19,491 nt of DNA from an uncultured Ellagibacter sp. (GTDB lineage Bacteria; Actinomycetota; Coriobacteriia; Coriobacteriales; Eggerthellaceae): the NCBI RefSeq assembly GCF_934617235.1, contig NZ_CAKTTZ010000045.1, positions 1-19,491 on the forward strand, given 5' to 3'. Below are positions 8,207-15,385 of this stretch, piece after piece. The notes under the pieces were generated by a model. The model ran no database searches. It worked only from the letters and a program-made list of their open reading frames with translations, and had not been told where the DNA came from. The translations under genes were made by a program, and so were the position numbers. Position 1 is the stretch's first letter. Each line of letters begins with the position of its first letter.

Positions 8207-8773
8207 ATGGCAACGCTCATCGACTTAGAGCAGCTCAAGCAGAATATCCGAGAAATCGAAGCCTCCTCCGCATTCGCGAACACCACCCTTGCGGAGGAAG
8301 AGGCAAAAGCATTCAAGAAAATCTTGAAACTCGCGAGCATTCGAGAGCAGGCGAGCAAAAAGCTTTTCGAACGCCTTCTTAAAGACGGCTTCGGCGAAGA
8401 AGCTGTATCGAACGCTATGGAACGGGCAATCGAAGTTCACATCGTTGACGACAGCCGATACGCCGAGGTATACATGCGAACCCAGCTTGCTCAGGGGAAA
8501 GGGCGCCGAGGTATCGAACGAGCTCTCGAACAGCTCGATATCGCCTCACCTTCCGAAGAAGCGTGGGGACTCGCTTACGAGCGCTACGGCGACGATGAGC
8601 TCGAACGTGCTATCTCCTTTCTGAACCGCAAGCCACCACACTCGAAAAACCTTCGCGACGGAGCATATCGAAAGCTGGTTCAAAAAGGGTACAGCAGCGA
8701 TGTTGCCTCCACCGCTGCCAGAAGATGGTATGAAGCCCGAGAGACATCTGAAAGTGGTAATTTCGCCGACTAG
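8207..8773 (+). CDS. recX: Regulatory protein RecX
   Basis: RecX binds RecA filaments and limits RecA activity. 188 residues, starting at ATG 8207 just after recA with no strong ribosome binding site of its own, so translational coupling to recA is likely. The protein is helix-rich. The core motifs are VDDSRYAEVYMRTQLAQGKGRRGIERAL-like (the D-RYA---V--R---GKG---I---L pattern, about 82-110) and a repeated three-helix unit in the C-terminal half, which ends with YRKLVQKGYSSDVA-like sequence (about 149-167). A charged N-terminal extension of about 40 residues precedes the first repeat. Identity rests on the core pattern together with the recA-recX linkage. Confidence 0.9.
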   Translation: MATLIDLEQLKQNIREIEASSAFANTTLAEEEAKAFKKILKLASIREQASKKLFERLLKDGFGEEAVSNAMERAIEVHIVDDSRYAEVYMRTQLAQGKGRRGIERALEQLDIASPSEEAWGLAYERYGDDELERAISFLNRKPPHSKNLRDGAYRKLVQKGYSSDVASTAARRWYEARETSESGNFAD

Positions 8774-8854
8774 GGAAGGCATTTTCGCATTTTTTACCCA
8801 TGGGGGTTATATGACCAGCAAACTTACTCTATTATGTAAGGAGGCATAAGTGAT

Positions 8855-8882
8855 TTGCGTCCCGTAAGGGATTTCATATATA
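8855..8882 (+). promoter_or_regulatory. Possible promoter of the rny leader
   Basis: TTGCGT (8855-8860), 16 bases, then TATATA (8877-8882); TATAAC at 8879-8884 is an alternative -10 with an 18-base spacer. If used, the transcript would start near 8889 and reach the strong hairpin at 8931-8961 after about 70 bases. Confidence 0.35.
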
Positions 8883-8930
8883 ACGATAACCTCATATGAC
8901 GCTCCTTTTGACGTACGCGTTTCGCTTTAG

Positions 8931-8961
8931 CCCGGCATTGCCCAGCAATGTCGGGTTTTTT
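8931..8961 (+). terminator. Strong intrinsic terminator upstream of rny
   Basis: CCCGGCATTGC (8931-8941) pairs over 11 positions (one G-T wobble) with GCAATGTCGGG (8945-8955) around a CCA loop, followed directly by six Ts (8956-8961). It ends the recA-recX transcript and/or acts as an attenuator, since rny starts only 42 bases downstream with no clear promoter between. Confidence 0.9.
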
Positions 8962-9002
8962 ATGCCACGACTATTGGAACTCAAACAGGGAAGGGGGAGC
9001 AT

Positions 9003-10535
9003 ATGCCCAGCTTTGCATGGCTTATCATCGGAGCGATCATCGGCATAGCTCTCGGCTTCGTCATCACCCGCTACGTAATCAACGCCTCGACCAAGAAAGC
9101 AGCACAAGAGGCTGACGACATGATTGCCGACGCAAAACGACAAGCCGAGACCATGCGAAAGGAAGCAGTTCTCGAAGCAAAGGATCAAGCTCTCAAACTC
9201 AAACAGGAAGCTGAAGCCGAAAACAAAGAGCGCATGAAAGAGGTGCGCGCAGCGGAGAATCGCATTTCCCAGCGTGAGGAATCTCTTGACCGCCGCGTCG
9301 AATCGCTCGATGCGAGAGAGCATCAAATTTCCTCGCTGCAGGGTCAGGTCGAGCGCCGCGAGCGCAACGTCGAACAAGTTGAGCAACAAGCAGCTCAGCG
9401 TCTCGAGCGCATTGCAGGTATGACACCCGACGAAGCGAAAAACGAGCTGCTCATGTCTCTCAAGGATGAGGTGGCGCACGAGTCGGCAGCAATTATCCGC
9501 GACGCGGAGGCTCAGGCGAAAGCCGAGGCCGACAAGAAATCCCGCATGATCTTAAGCCTCGCCATCCAGCGCGTTGCAGCCGATCATTCTGCCGAGAACA
9601 CGGTGTCGACGATCCATATCCCGTCGGACGACCTAAAGGGCCGCATCATCGGACGAGAAGGCCGAAACATCCGCTCCTTCGAGCAGCTTACGGGCACGAA
9701 CCTCATCATTGACGACACACCTGAATGCGTTACGATTTCGTGCTTCGACCCTGTTCGTCGTGAAATCGGCCGCGTCACCATGGAAAATCTCATCGCAGAT
9801 GGCCGTATTCACCCTGCACGAATCGAAGAGATGTTCGGCAAGGCAGAGCAATACGTCAACCAGCGCGTACGTGAGGCAGGCGAGCAGGCGGCATTCGACA
9901 CGGGTATTCACGACTTGCATCCCGAGCTCGTGAAAACTTTGGGTCGACTTCGCTATCGCACCTCGTATGGCCAAAATGTTCTTAATCATTCCCTTGAGGT
10001 CGCGTATCTCTCGGGTGTTATGGCTTCAGAGCTTGGGCTCGACCCGGTTCCCGCAAAACGAGCAGGACTGTTGCATGACCTCGGTAAGGCAGTCGATCAC
10101 GAGGTCGAAGGCAGCCACGCAGTCATCGGTGCAGATCTCGCCCGCCGCTTCGGCGAGCGTCCCGAAATCGTCCACGCAATCGAAGCGCACCACAACGACG
10201 TTGAGCCGAATAGCGTGCTTGACGTGCTCGTCCAGGCTGCAGACGCTGTCTCCGCCGCGCGCCCCGGTGCTCGCAAGGAAACGCTCGACGCCTACGTTAA
10301 GCGCCTTGAAAAACTCGAAGAGATTGCAAACTCTTACAAGGGCGTAGAGCGCACCTACGCTATCCAAGCAGGTCGCGAAGTCCGCGTCATGGTCGAACCT
10401 GAAGTCGTCGACGAGGCGCAAACCGTCGTCTTGGCCCATGACATCGCTCATCGCATTGAAAGCGAGATGCAGTACCCGGGCCAGGTCAAGGTTGTGGTCA
10501 TTCGCGAAAGCCGTGCTATCGGAATCGCAAAATAG
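9003..10535 (+). CDS. rny: Ribonuclease Y
   Basis: Membrane-bound endoribonuclease that initiates mRNA decay. 510 residues, the normal length. ATG 9003 follows AGGGGGAG (8991-8998). The domain order is canonical: an N-terminal membrane anchor (about 3-24), a long charged coiled coil (about 30-170, Glu/Lys/Arg/Gln-rich), a KH RNA-binding domain with the GRIIGREGRN loop (213-222), an HD metal-dependent phosphohydrolase domain with LLHDLGK (H358, D359) and downstream EAHHND, and a C-terminal domain ending in YPGQVKVVVIRESRAI-like sequence. It lies between the recA-recX unit and an uncharacterised GHKL ATPase gene 3 bases downstream; in Bacillus the same position is held by rny followed by ymdB and spoVS. 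Confidence 0.96.
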   Translation: MPSFAWLIIGAIIGIALGFVITRYVINASTKKAAQEADDMIADAKRQAETMRKEAVLEAKDQALKLKQEAEAENKERMKEVRAAENRISQREESLDRRVESLDAREHQISSLQGQVERRERNVEQVEQQAAQRLERIAGMTPDEAKNELLMSLKDEVAHESAAIIRDAEAQAKAEADKKSRMILSLAIQRVAADHSAENTVSTIHIPSDDLKGRIIGREGRNIRSFEQLTGTNLIIDDTPECVTISCFDPVRREIGRVTMENLIADGRIHPARIEEMFGKAEQYVNQRVREAGEQAAFDTGIHDLHPELVKTLGRLRYRTSYGQNVLNHSLEVAYLSGVMASELGLDPVPAKRAGLLHDLGKAVDHEVEGSHAVIGADLARRFGERPEIVHAIEAHHNDVEPNSVLDVLVQAADAVSAARPGARKETLDAYVKRLEKLEEIANSYKGVERTYAIQAGREVRVMVEPEVVDEAQTVVLAHDIAHRIESEMQYPGQVKVVVIRESRAIGIAK

Positions 10536-10538
10536 CAT

Positions 10539-11639
10539 ATGAGCACTTCGGATCTCGAACAATTCGTTGATTCCGTTTGCGACGAAAGCCATCTCCGAAT
10601 CGAAGACGATTTAGGGGATGGCTTCGTTCGTCTTCGCACCTCCGAGGCGGAGCGACGACAAGCCGCTCACGATATCCGTTCAACTGAAGACATCGTTATC
10701 GAGCTCCTCCGCAACGCAAGAGATGCGCATGCTCGTACGATCTTCCTTGCAGTCGGGCGAGACGGAGACGTCCGAAAGCTCACCATGATCGACGACGGAG
10801 ATGGCATCCCCCCTGCGCTTCATGAGCGCATTTTCGAACCGCGCGTCACATCCAAGCTCGATACTGTTCATATGGACAAATGGGGGGTGCACGGCAGGGG
10901 AATGGCGCTCTATTCCATTAAAGTCAACTCAATGCAGGCTAAGGTACTTACGTCGAATAAGGATTTGGGGAGCGCGTTTTACGTTGAGACCGACCTCACG
11001 AAGCTGCCCGAGCGCGCCGATCAATCGACCTTTCCCACCTTTGAGGCGACAGAGACCGGGGGCTACTCGATGCGTGGGCCAAAAAACATCGTTCGCACCG
11101 CCACGGAGTTCGCTCTTGAATCTCGAAAGTCCTGTACAGTCTATTGGGGATCTGCTACCGAAATAGCGGCAACGCTTTATGAATTTGGAGCAGCAACGAC
11201 CTCTCCAGCAGTGAGAGCCTTCACCAAGGATCCCAACGAACTGGCCGTATGCAAGCGTCTTTGCACGGCGTCCGACCCAGCAAGCTTCGCGGAGATTGCA
11301 GAAGAATTGGGGCTTTCCCTTTCCGAACGATCGGCCCGTCGAATCTTGAACGAGGAAATCAAGCCTATCGTTTCCCTGGCGGAAATGGTGAGGACGCAAG
11401 CACTTCCCGCTAAGGAAAAAAATCCAGAGCCCGCAACGAAAACCAGCCCGAAGGCCATCTCCCATGATGCTCGGTCGCTGCGCCTTTGCAATGACGACAA
11501 AGCGCTTCTCTCGAAATCCTGCGAGCAAGCATTTCTCGATATTGCCGATCGATATTACCTCGAGCCCCTTGGCGCACCCGAGGTGAAGGTGGGTTCCCAA
11601 AAGATTGAGATCACTATTCGCTTCGATAAGCAAAGATAG
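10539..11639 (+). CDS. Uncharacterised GHKL-fold ATPase (HATPase_c domain protein)
   Basis: 366 residues; function not recognised. Residues about 40-150 show the Bergerat ATP-binding fold: N-box ELLRNARDA (55-63, with E55 where MutL/Hsp90-type enzymes place the catalytic base), G1 DDGDG (85-89), and G2 GVHGRGMAL (116-124). A preceding EPRVTSKL stretch (100-107) resembles the ATP lid of MutL (-ATSKI-). No histidine phospho-acceptor domain, receiver domain, membrane helix or MutL endonuclease motif is visible. Residues about 247-272 (FAEIAEELGLSLSERSARRI) look like a helix-turn-helix. A polar linker (about 285-312) leads to a small C-terminal module (about 313-366). ATG 10539 lies 3 bases after rny with only a weak ribosome binding site, so coupling to rny is likely. 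A link to RNA decay or repair is inference from position. Confidence 0.8.
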   Translation: MSTSDLEQFVDSVCDESHLRIEDDLGDGFVRLRTSEAERRQAAHDIRSTEDIVIELLRNARDAHARTIFLAVGRDGDVRKLTMIDDGDGIPPALHERIFEPRVTSKLDTVHMDKWGVHGRGMALYSIKVNSMQAKVLTSNKDLGSAFYVETDLTKLPERADQSTFPTFEATETGGYSMRGPKNIVRTATEFALESRKSCTVYWGSATEIAATLYEFGAATTSPAVRAFTKDPNELAVCKRLCTASDPASFAEIAEELGLSLSERSARRILNEEIKPIVSLAEMVRTQALPAKEKNPEPATKTSPKAISHDARSLRLCNDDKALLSKSCEQAFLDIADRYYLEPLGAPEVKVGSQKIEITIRFDKQR

Positions 11640-11652
11640 CCGTTTCCGCAGG

Positions 11653-11681
11653 TTGCCACGTACAAGGTGAATTGCTATCAT
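11653..11681 (+). promoter_or_regulatory. Promoter upstream of spoVS
   Basis: TTGCCA (11653-11658), a 17-base spacer, and TATCAT (11676-11681) preceded by TGC, giving an extended -10. It lies in the 102-base gap after the GHKL ATPase gene and would give a leader of about 54 bases. It suggests that spoVS-miaB-miaA-dapF-hflX have their own start of transcription. Confidence 0.65.
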
Positions 11682-11741
11682 TTGTTTCCGTAGCCAGAAA
11701 ACCACCACTGAAACACACTACGAAACGACAAGGAAACGCAC

Positions 11742-12086
11742 GTGACAACCGCATCGGATTCGCAGCCGTCTATCGGCTGCCTGAAAGTGTCGTCGAAATC
11801 ATCTCCCGCATCCGTTGCGGGAGCGATTGCCGGCATGATAAAAGACGGATCGCATGTCGAGATCCAGGCGGTTGGGGCTGGCGCCGTCAACCAAGCCGTC
11901 AAGGCTATCGCCATCTCGCGAGGATTCCTTTCTCCCGTAGGAATCGAAATTGTTTGCGCTCCCTCATTCGCCGACATCGTCATCGATGGCGAATACCGTA
12001 CCGCAATCCGATTCACCGTCGAGCCACGTGTCGCAATCTCGCCAATTGCGTCCGCAGAAACGAACACCACCAATTTGGAGCACTGA
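11742..12086 (+). CDS. spoVS: Stage V sporulation protein S (SpoVS) homologue
   Basis: 114 residues. GTG start at 11742, with AAGGA (11730-11734) 7 bases upstream. Residues about 13-98 match the SpoVS family throughout: LKVSSKSSPASVAGAIAG near the start, EIQAVGAGAVNQAVKAIAI in the middle, and DGEYRTAIRF-VEPR at the end of the core. It carries short extensions at both ends relative to the 86-residue Bacillus protein. SpoVS is a small Alba-like protein thought to bind nucleic acid. In Bacillus it affects late spore development, but it also occurs in non-spore-formers such as Deinococcus-Thermus. No other sporulation gene is visible here, so a housekeeping RNA- or DNA-binding role is the likelier reading. 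Confidence 0.93.
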   Translation: MTTASDSQPSIGCLKVSSKSSPASVAGAIAGMIKDGSHVEIQAVGAGAVNQAVKAIAISRGFLSPVGIEIVCAPSFADIVIDGEYRTAIRFTVEPRVAISPIASAETNTTNLEH

Positions 12087-12092
12087 TACAAC

Positions 12093-13463
12093 ATGCATTC
12101 ACCCATTAATGGGCTCACTTTCTGCATCCATACCTTTGGATGCCAAATGAACAAGCACGACTCGGAGCGCATCGCCGGAATGCTTGAAGCACTCGGCGCC
12201 TTGATGGTAGACACCGTCGAGGATTCCGATATTGTCATTTTTATGACCTGCTGCGTTCGCGAAGCTGCCGACACCCGCCTCTATGGGCAGGTCGCTTCCA
12301 TGAAGAACATCCCGCTTCGAAGCGATTCACCGCTTTCGAAGCGAATCATTGCAGTTGGAGGATGCATCGGCCAGCGTGATGGGGAGAAACTCACCGAAGC
12401 GCTTCCGCATCTCGATGTCGTTTTCGGTACGCATAACCTTGGCTCACTCCCTCGATTGCTCGAGGCGACGATTGAGGGGCAGGGGAAGCAAGTGGAGGTG
12501 CTCGCCGCATCGTCGGAATTCCCGACCGAGCTCCCTACCAGCCGAGAGCATTCCTGGTCAGCATGGTTGCCCATCACCATCGGCTGCAACAATTTCTGCT
12601 CGTACTGCATCGTCCCTTACGTGCGTGGTCGCGAAAAGTCACGAACGCTTGAGGATATCGTTGCAGAAGCCGAGCGCTACGTCGCTTCGGGTGTGAAAGA
12701 GATCACACTCCTCGGCCAAAACGTGAACTCTTACGGACGCGATCTGTACGGAAAGCCGCGCTTCGCCGATGTGCTTGACGCCGTCGACCAAACTGGAATC
12801 GCGCGCCTTCGATTCGCAACGAGCCACCCCAAAGACCTCACCGATGAAGTCATCGAGAAGTTCGGGTCGCTCGAATCGCTCATGCCCGCACTCCATCTAC
12901 CCGTCCAATCGGGTTCGAATGCGATCCTCGCGGCAATGAACAGGCGCTATTCTCGCGATCATTACCTGCGCTTGATCGATAAGATTCGCAAGGTACAGCC
13001 CGATATCGCCCTGTCGACCGACATCATCGTCGGCTTCCCCGGCGAAACCGCAAAAGATTTCGAAGACACGTACCGCCTCGTGGAAGAAGTGGGCTATCAC
13101 CAGGTGTTCACCTTTATCTATTCGAAACGAGCAGGTACGCCAGCCGCTGAGATCGAGGACCCTACGCCACGAGAAGTGATCCAAGAGCGATTCGACCGCC
13201 TTGTCGACCTCGTGCAAAAACGCGCCTACGACCTCAATCAACCTGATGCCGGCACCATTGTTCCCGTTCTTGTGGAAGGTACCTCGAAGCGCGATGAGCA
13301 CATGCTCGCAGGTAAAAGTCCGAAGAACCAAACGGTCCACGCCCTTTTACCACAAGATGCATCGGCAGACGAACTTGCCGGCACCTTCGTGAATGTGAAA
13401 ATCGAAGAGGCGAAAACATGGTATCTTTCGGGTCACGTCGTCGACACGAGCGACTCACTGTAA
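12093..13463 (+). CDS. miaB: tRNA-2-methylthio-N6-dimethylallyladenosine synthase MiaB
   Basis: Radical-SAM methylthiotransferase that converts i6A37 to ms2i6A37 in tRNAs reading UNN codons. 456 residues; ATG 12093 with GGAG (12076-12079) upstream. Auxiliary-cluster cysteines: C17 (FGCQMN), C53 (TCCVRE) and C91 (GGCIGQR). Radical-SAM motif CNNFCSYC: C165, C169 and C172. The central IVPYVRGREKSR and ILLGQNVNSYG-type segments are MiaB-specific. A C-terminal TRAM domain spans about 385-450. The second N-terminal cysteine motif reads MTCC where most MiaB proteins have NTC. It is followed directly by miaA, which makes its substrate, so the two successive A37 modification steps are encoded together. 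Confidence 0.96.
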   Translation: MHSPINGLTFCIHTFGCQMNKHDSERIAGMLEALGALMVDTVEDSDIVIFMTCCVREAADTRLYGQVASMKNIPLRSDSPLSKRIIAVGGCIGQRDGEKLTEALPHLDVVFGTHNLGSLPRLLEATIEGQGKQVEVLAASSEFPTELPTSREHSWSAWLPITIGCNNFCSYCIVPYVRGREKSRTLEDIVAEAERYVASGVKEITLLGQNVNSYGRDLYGKPRFADVLDAVDQTGIARLRFATSHPKDLTDEVIEKFGSLESLMPALHLPVQSGSNAILAAMNRRYSRDHYLRLIDKIRKVQPDIALSTDIIVGFPGETAKDFEDTYRLVEEVGYHQVFTFIYSKRAGTPAAEIEDPTPREVIQERFDRLVDLVQKRAYDLNQPDAGTIVPVLVEGTSKRDEHMLAGKSPKNQTVHALLPQDASADELAGTFVNVKIEEAKTWYLSGHVVDTSDSL

Positions 13464-13468
13464 TCACC

Positions 13469-14440
13469 ATGAAGGACGAACCCGGAGACATAGCCATCAA
13501 TCTGGAATTCAAACGACCGGTCATCTGCATTGTCGGACCAACAGCGTCAGGGAAAACCGACGTAGCACAGCTCCTTGCGCGCAAACTCGATGGGGAAGTG
13601 GTAAGTGCTGACTCCATGCAAATCTATCGCGGCATGAACATCGGCACCGGAAAACTTCCCGAGGCGGAGCGTCTTGTTTCCCATTTTGGTTTTGACCTGG
13701 TCAATCCAGGCGATGCATACTCTGCGGCTGTATTTCAGCACTATGCAAGAGAATGCTTCGCCGATATTGATAGCCGCGGAAAGCAGGCCCTTCTCGTCGG
13801 AGGAACCGGCCTTTACGTTCGCGCCGCGATCGATGCATATGAGTTCCCGAAAGGGGAGCAGGTCGACAATCCGATACGTGACGAGTGGACTGCTTATTTT
13901 AACGAACATGGCGCCGAGGAACTATGGGAGCGACTTCGTGAACGCGACCCGGAAAGTGCTGCCGTTATCCATCCAAACAATGTACGACGCGTCATTCGTG
14001 CGTTCGAGCTTCTCGAAGAAGGCGCGACGTACGCATCCCAAAAGGAAAAGCTCGCAACTATCGCGCAAGCCGTCCCCGCACGCTTTATCGGCCTTGCCGT
14101 CGATCCGGCAATCCTGAATGATCGAATTAATCGACGCGTCGACAAGATGATCGAAGAAGGCCTCGTCCAAGAAGTCGAACGGCTCCTCAGCGCTGGCTTT
14201 CGCGAAGGCATCACTGCACCACAAGCAATTGGTTACAAGGAAATTGTCTCAGCACTCGATGGGGTCATATCTCTTGATGAGGCAATCGAGCAAATAAAGA
14301 CAGCTACGCGCCGCTACGCAAAACGCCAGCGCACGTGGTTTCGGAAAGATACGCGAATTACATGGATTGATGCGAATTCGGGTGACGCTGAGACGATTGC
14401 AATACAAGCGCAACATTCACTTGGTACAATGAGCGCCTAA
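13469..14440 (+). CDS. miaA: tRNA dimethylallyltransferase MiaA
   Basis: Transfers a dimethylallyl group to N6 of A37 in tRNA, giving i6A, the substrate of MiaB. ATG 13469, 5 bases after the miaB stop, gives 323 residues, close to family length. The frame is open further upstream to an ATG at 13418 overlapping miaB, but those residues do not resemble MiaA. Motifs: P-loop GPTASGKT (23-30), ADSMQIYRGMNIGTGK (47-62, where most family members have GTAK), LVGGTGLYVRA, and the late QAIGYKE and KRQRTWFRK segments. No strong ribosome binding site is visible at either start, so coupling to miaB is likely. Confidence 0.93.
   Translation: MKDEPGDIAINLEFKRPVICIVGPTASGKTDVAQLLARKLDGEVVSADSMQIYRGMNIGTGKLPEAERLVSHFGFDLVNPGDAYSAAVFQHYARECFADIDSRGKQALLVGGTGLYVRAAIDAYEFPKGEQVDNPIRDEWTAYFNEHGAEELWERLRERDPESAAVIHPNNVRRVIRAFELLEEGATYASQKEKLATIAQAVPARFIGLAVDPAILNDRINRRVDKMIEEGLVQEVERLLSAGFREGITAPQAIGYKEIVSALDGVISLDEAIEQIKTATRRYAKRQRTWFRKDTRITWIDANSGDAETIAIQAQHSLGTMSA
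14425..14430 (+). promoter_or_regulatory. Possible extended -10 promoter of dapF
   Basis: TACAAT preceded by TGG inside the last codons of miaA, about 30 bases before the dapF start. No -35 hexamer sits at the usual distance; TTGCAA at 14397-14402 is 22 bases away, too far. This could be chance. Confidence 0.25.
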
Positions 14441-14465
14441 GTCAACAGAAAGAGGATATGCACTC

Positions 14466-15383
14466 ATGGAGCTTTCATTCATCAAACTCAATGGAGCTGG
14501 TAACGACTTCGTTTTCGTGGATGATCTGTCCAACGAGATTGAACTCACCACATCTCAGGTTTCTTGGTTATGCGACAGGCATTTCGGCATCGGTGCTGAC
14601 GGCGTCATCCTTGTCCGTCCTTCCGAGCGTCCGGAATGCGCGGCATACATGCACTACATCAACTCGGACGGAACACTCGCCCAAATGTGCGGCAATGGCG
14701 TGCGCTGCTTCGCGAAGTTTCTTGTCGATCGTGGTTACGTGCAGGCGAGCGACGGTTCGTTTATTGCTGATACCCTCGCGGGGCCGAAGCCGATCAGCTT
14801 CACCGTTGACGAGCAGGACAAGATGACTCAGGCAACGGTCGACATGGGACATCCTATTCTCGACCCGCAAGAAGTCCCTGTAAATGCACAAGCCAATGCA
14901 ACGTCGCCGCTGGGCACCCCCTATGCAAAGGATGTCGCAATCGAGTCCCCCTGGGGTCCTTTCTCCTTCACCTGCGTTTCCATGGGCAACCCTCACGCCA
15001 TTACGTTCATTGAGGACTTCGACGTTCTGCCTGACGACCTTTTTACGGGAGCGCCGAAGGAGCTCGCTACGCTTGACCTCGAGAAGATCGGTGCTTTCTA
15101 CGAATCGAATCCTATCTTCCCCGAAAAAGCCAATATTGAGTTTGCCCACATAAGCGAAAAGGGCATTGAGATGCGCGTCTACGAACGAGGCTGCGGTGAA
15201 ACCCTCGCATGCGGTACGGGAGCATGCGCTACGTGCGTTGCCGCCGCATTGACCGAGCGTGCCGGTCGCGAGAACGACCTTATCCTTCGCGGTGGCGTGC
15301 TTCATATCCTATGGACCGAAGACGACCACGTCATGATGACAGGTCCCGCCACCGAGGCGTTTGAAGGCACGGTTTCACTGTAA
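14466..15383 (+). CDS. dapF: Diaminopimelate epimerase
   Basis: Cofactor-independent racemisation of LL- to meso-diaminopimelate, the precursor of lysine and, in DAP-type bacteria, of the peptidoglycan cross-link. 305 residues. ATG 14466 follows GAAAGAGGA (14449-14457). The N-terminal signature FIKLNGAGNDF (5-15) is intact. The two catalytic cysteines are C75 in MCGNGVRC and C249 in ACGTGAC, each within the usual motif. The substrate-binding VSMGNPHAI segment (171-179) is present. It is somewhat longer than the family average, with extra residues around 135-165. It lies 25 bases after miaA and 2 before hflX, as in other actinobacteria. Confidence 0.96.
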   Translation: MELSFIKLNGAGNDFVFVDDLSNEIELTTSQVSWLCDRHFGIGADGVILVRPSERPECAAYMHYINSDGTLAQMCGNGVRCFAKFLVDRGYVQASDGSFIADTLAGPKPISFTVDEQDKMTQATVDMGHPILDPQEVPVNAQANATSPLGTPYAKDVAIESPWGPFSFTCVSMGNPHAITFIEDFDVLPDDLFTGAPKELATLDLEKIGAFYESNPIFPEKANIEFAHISEKGIEMRVYERGCGETLACGTGACATCVAAALTERAGRENDLILRGGVLHILWTEDDHVMMTGPATEAFEGTVSL

Positions 15384-15385
15384 GC

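Noticed and set aside
8824..8895. 23-codon minus-strand frame with an AAAGGAG ribosome binding site
   Set aside because: No convincing promoter and no way to judge conservation; mentioned in the leader finding but not called as a gene.
8774..9002. tRNA or other structured RNA gene between recX and rny
   Set aside because: No cloverleaf, TTC-loop or known riboswitch pattern could be built; only the terminator hairpin is convincing.
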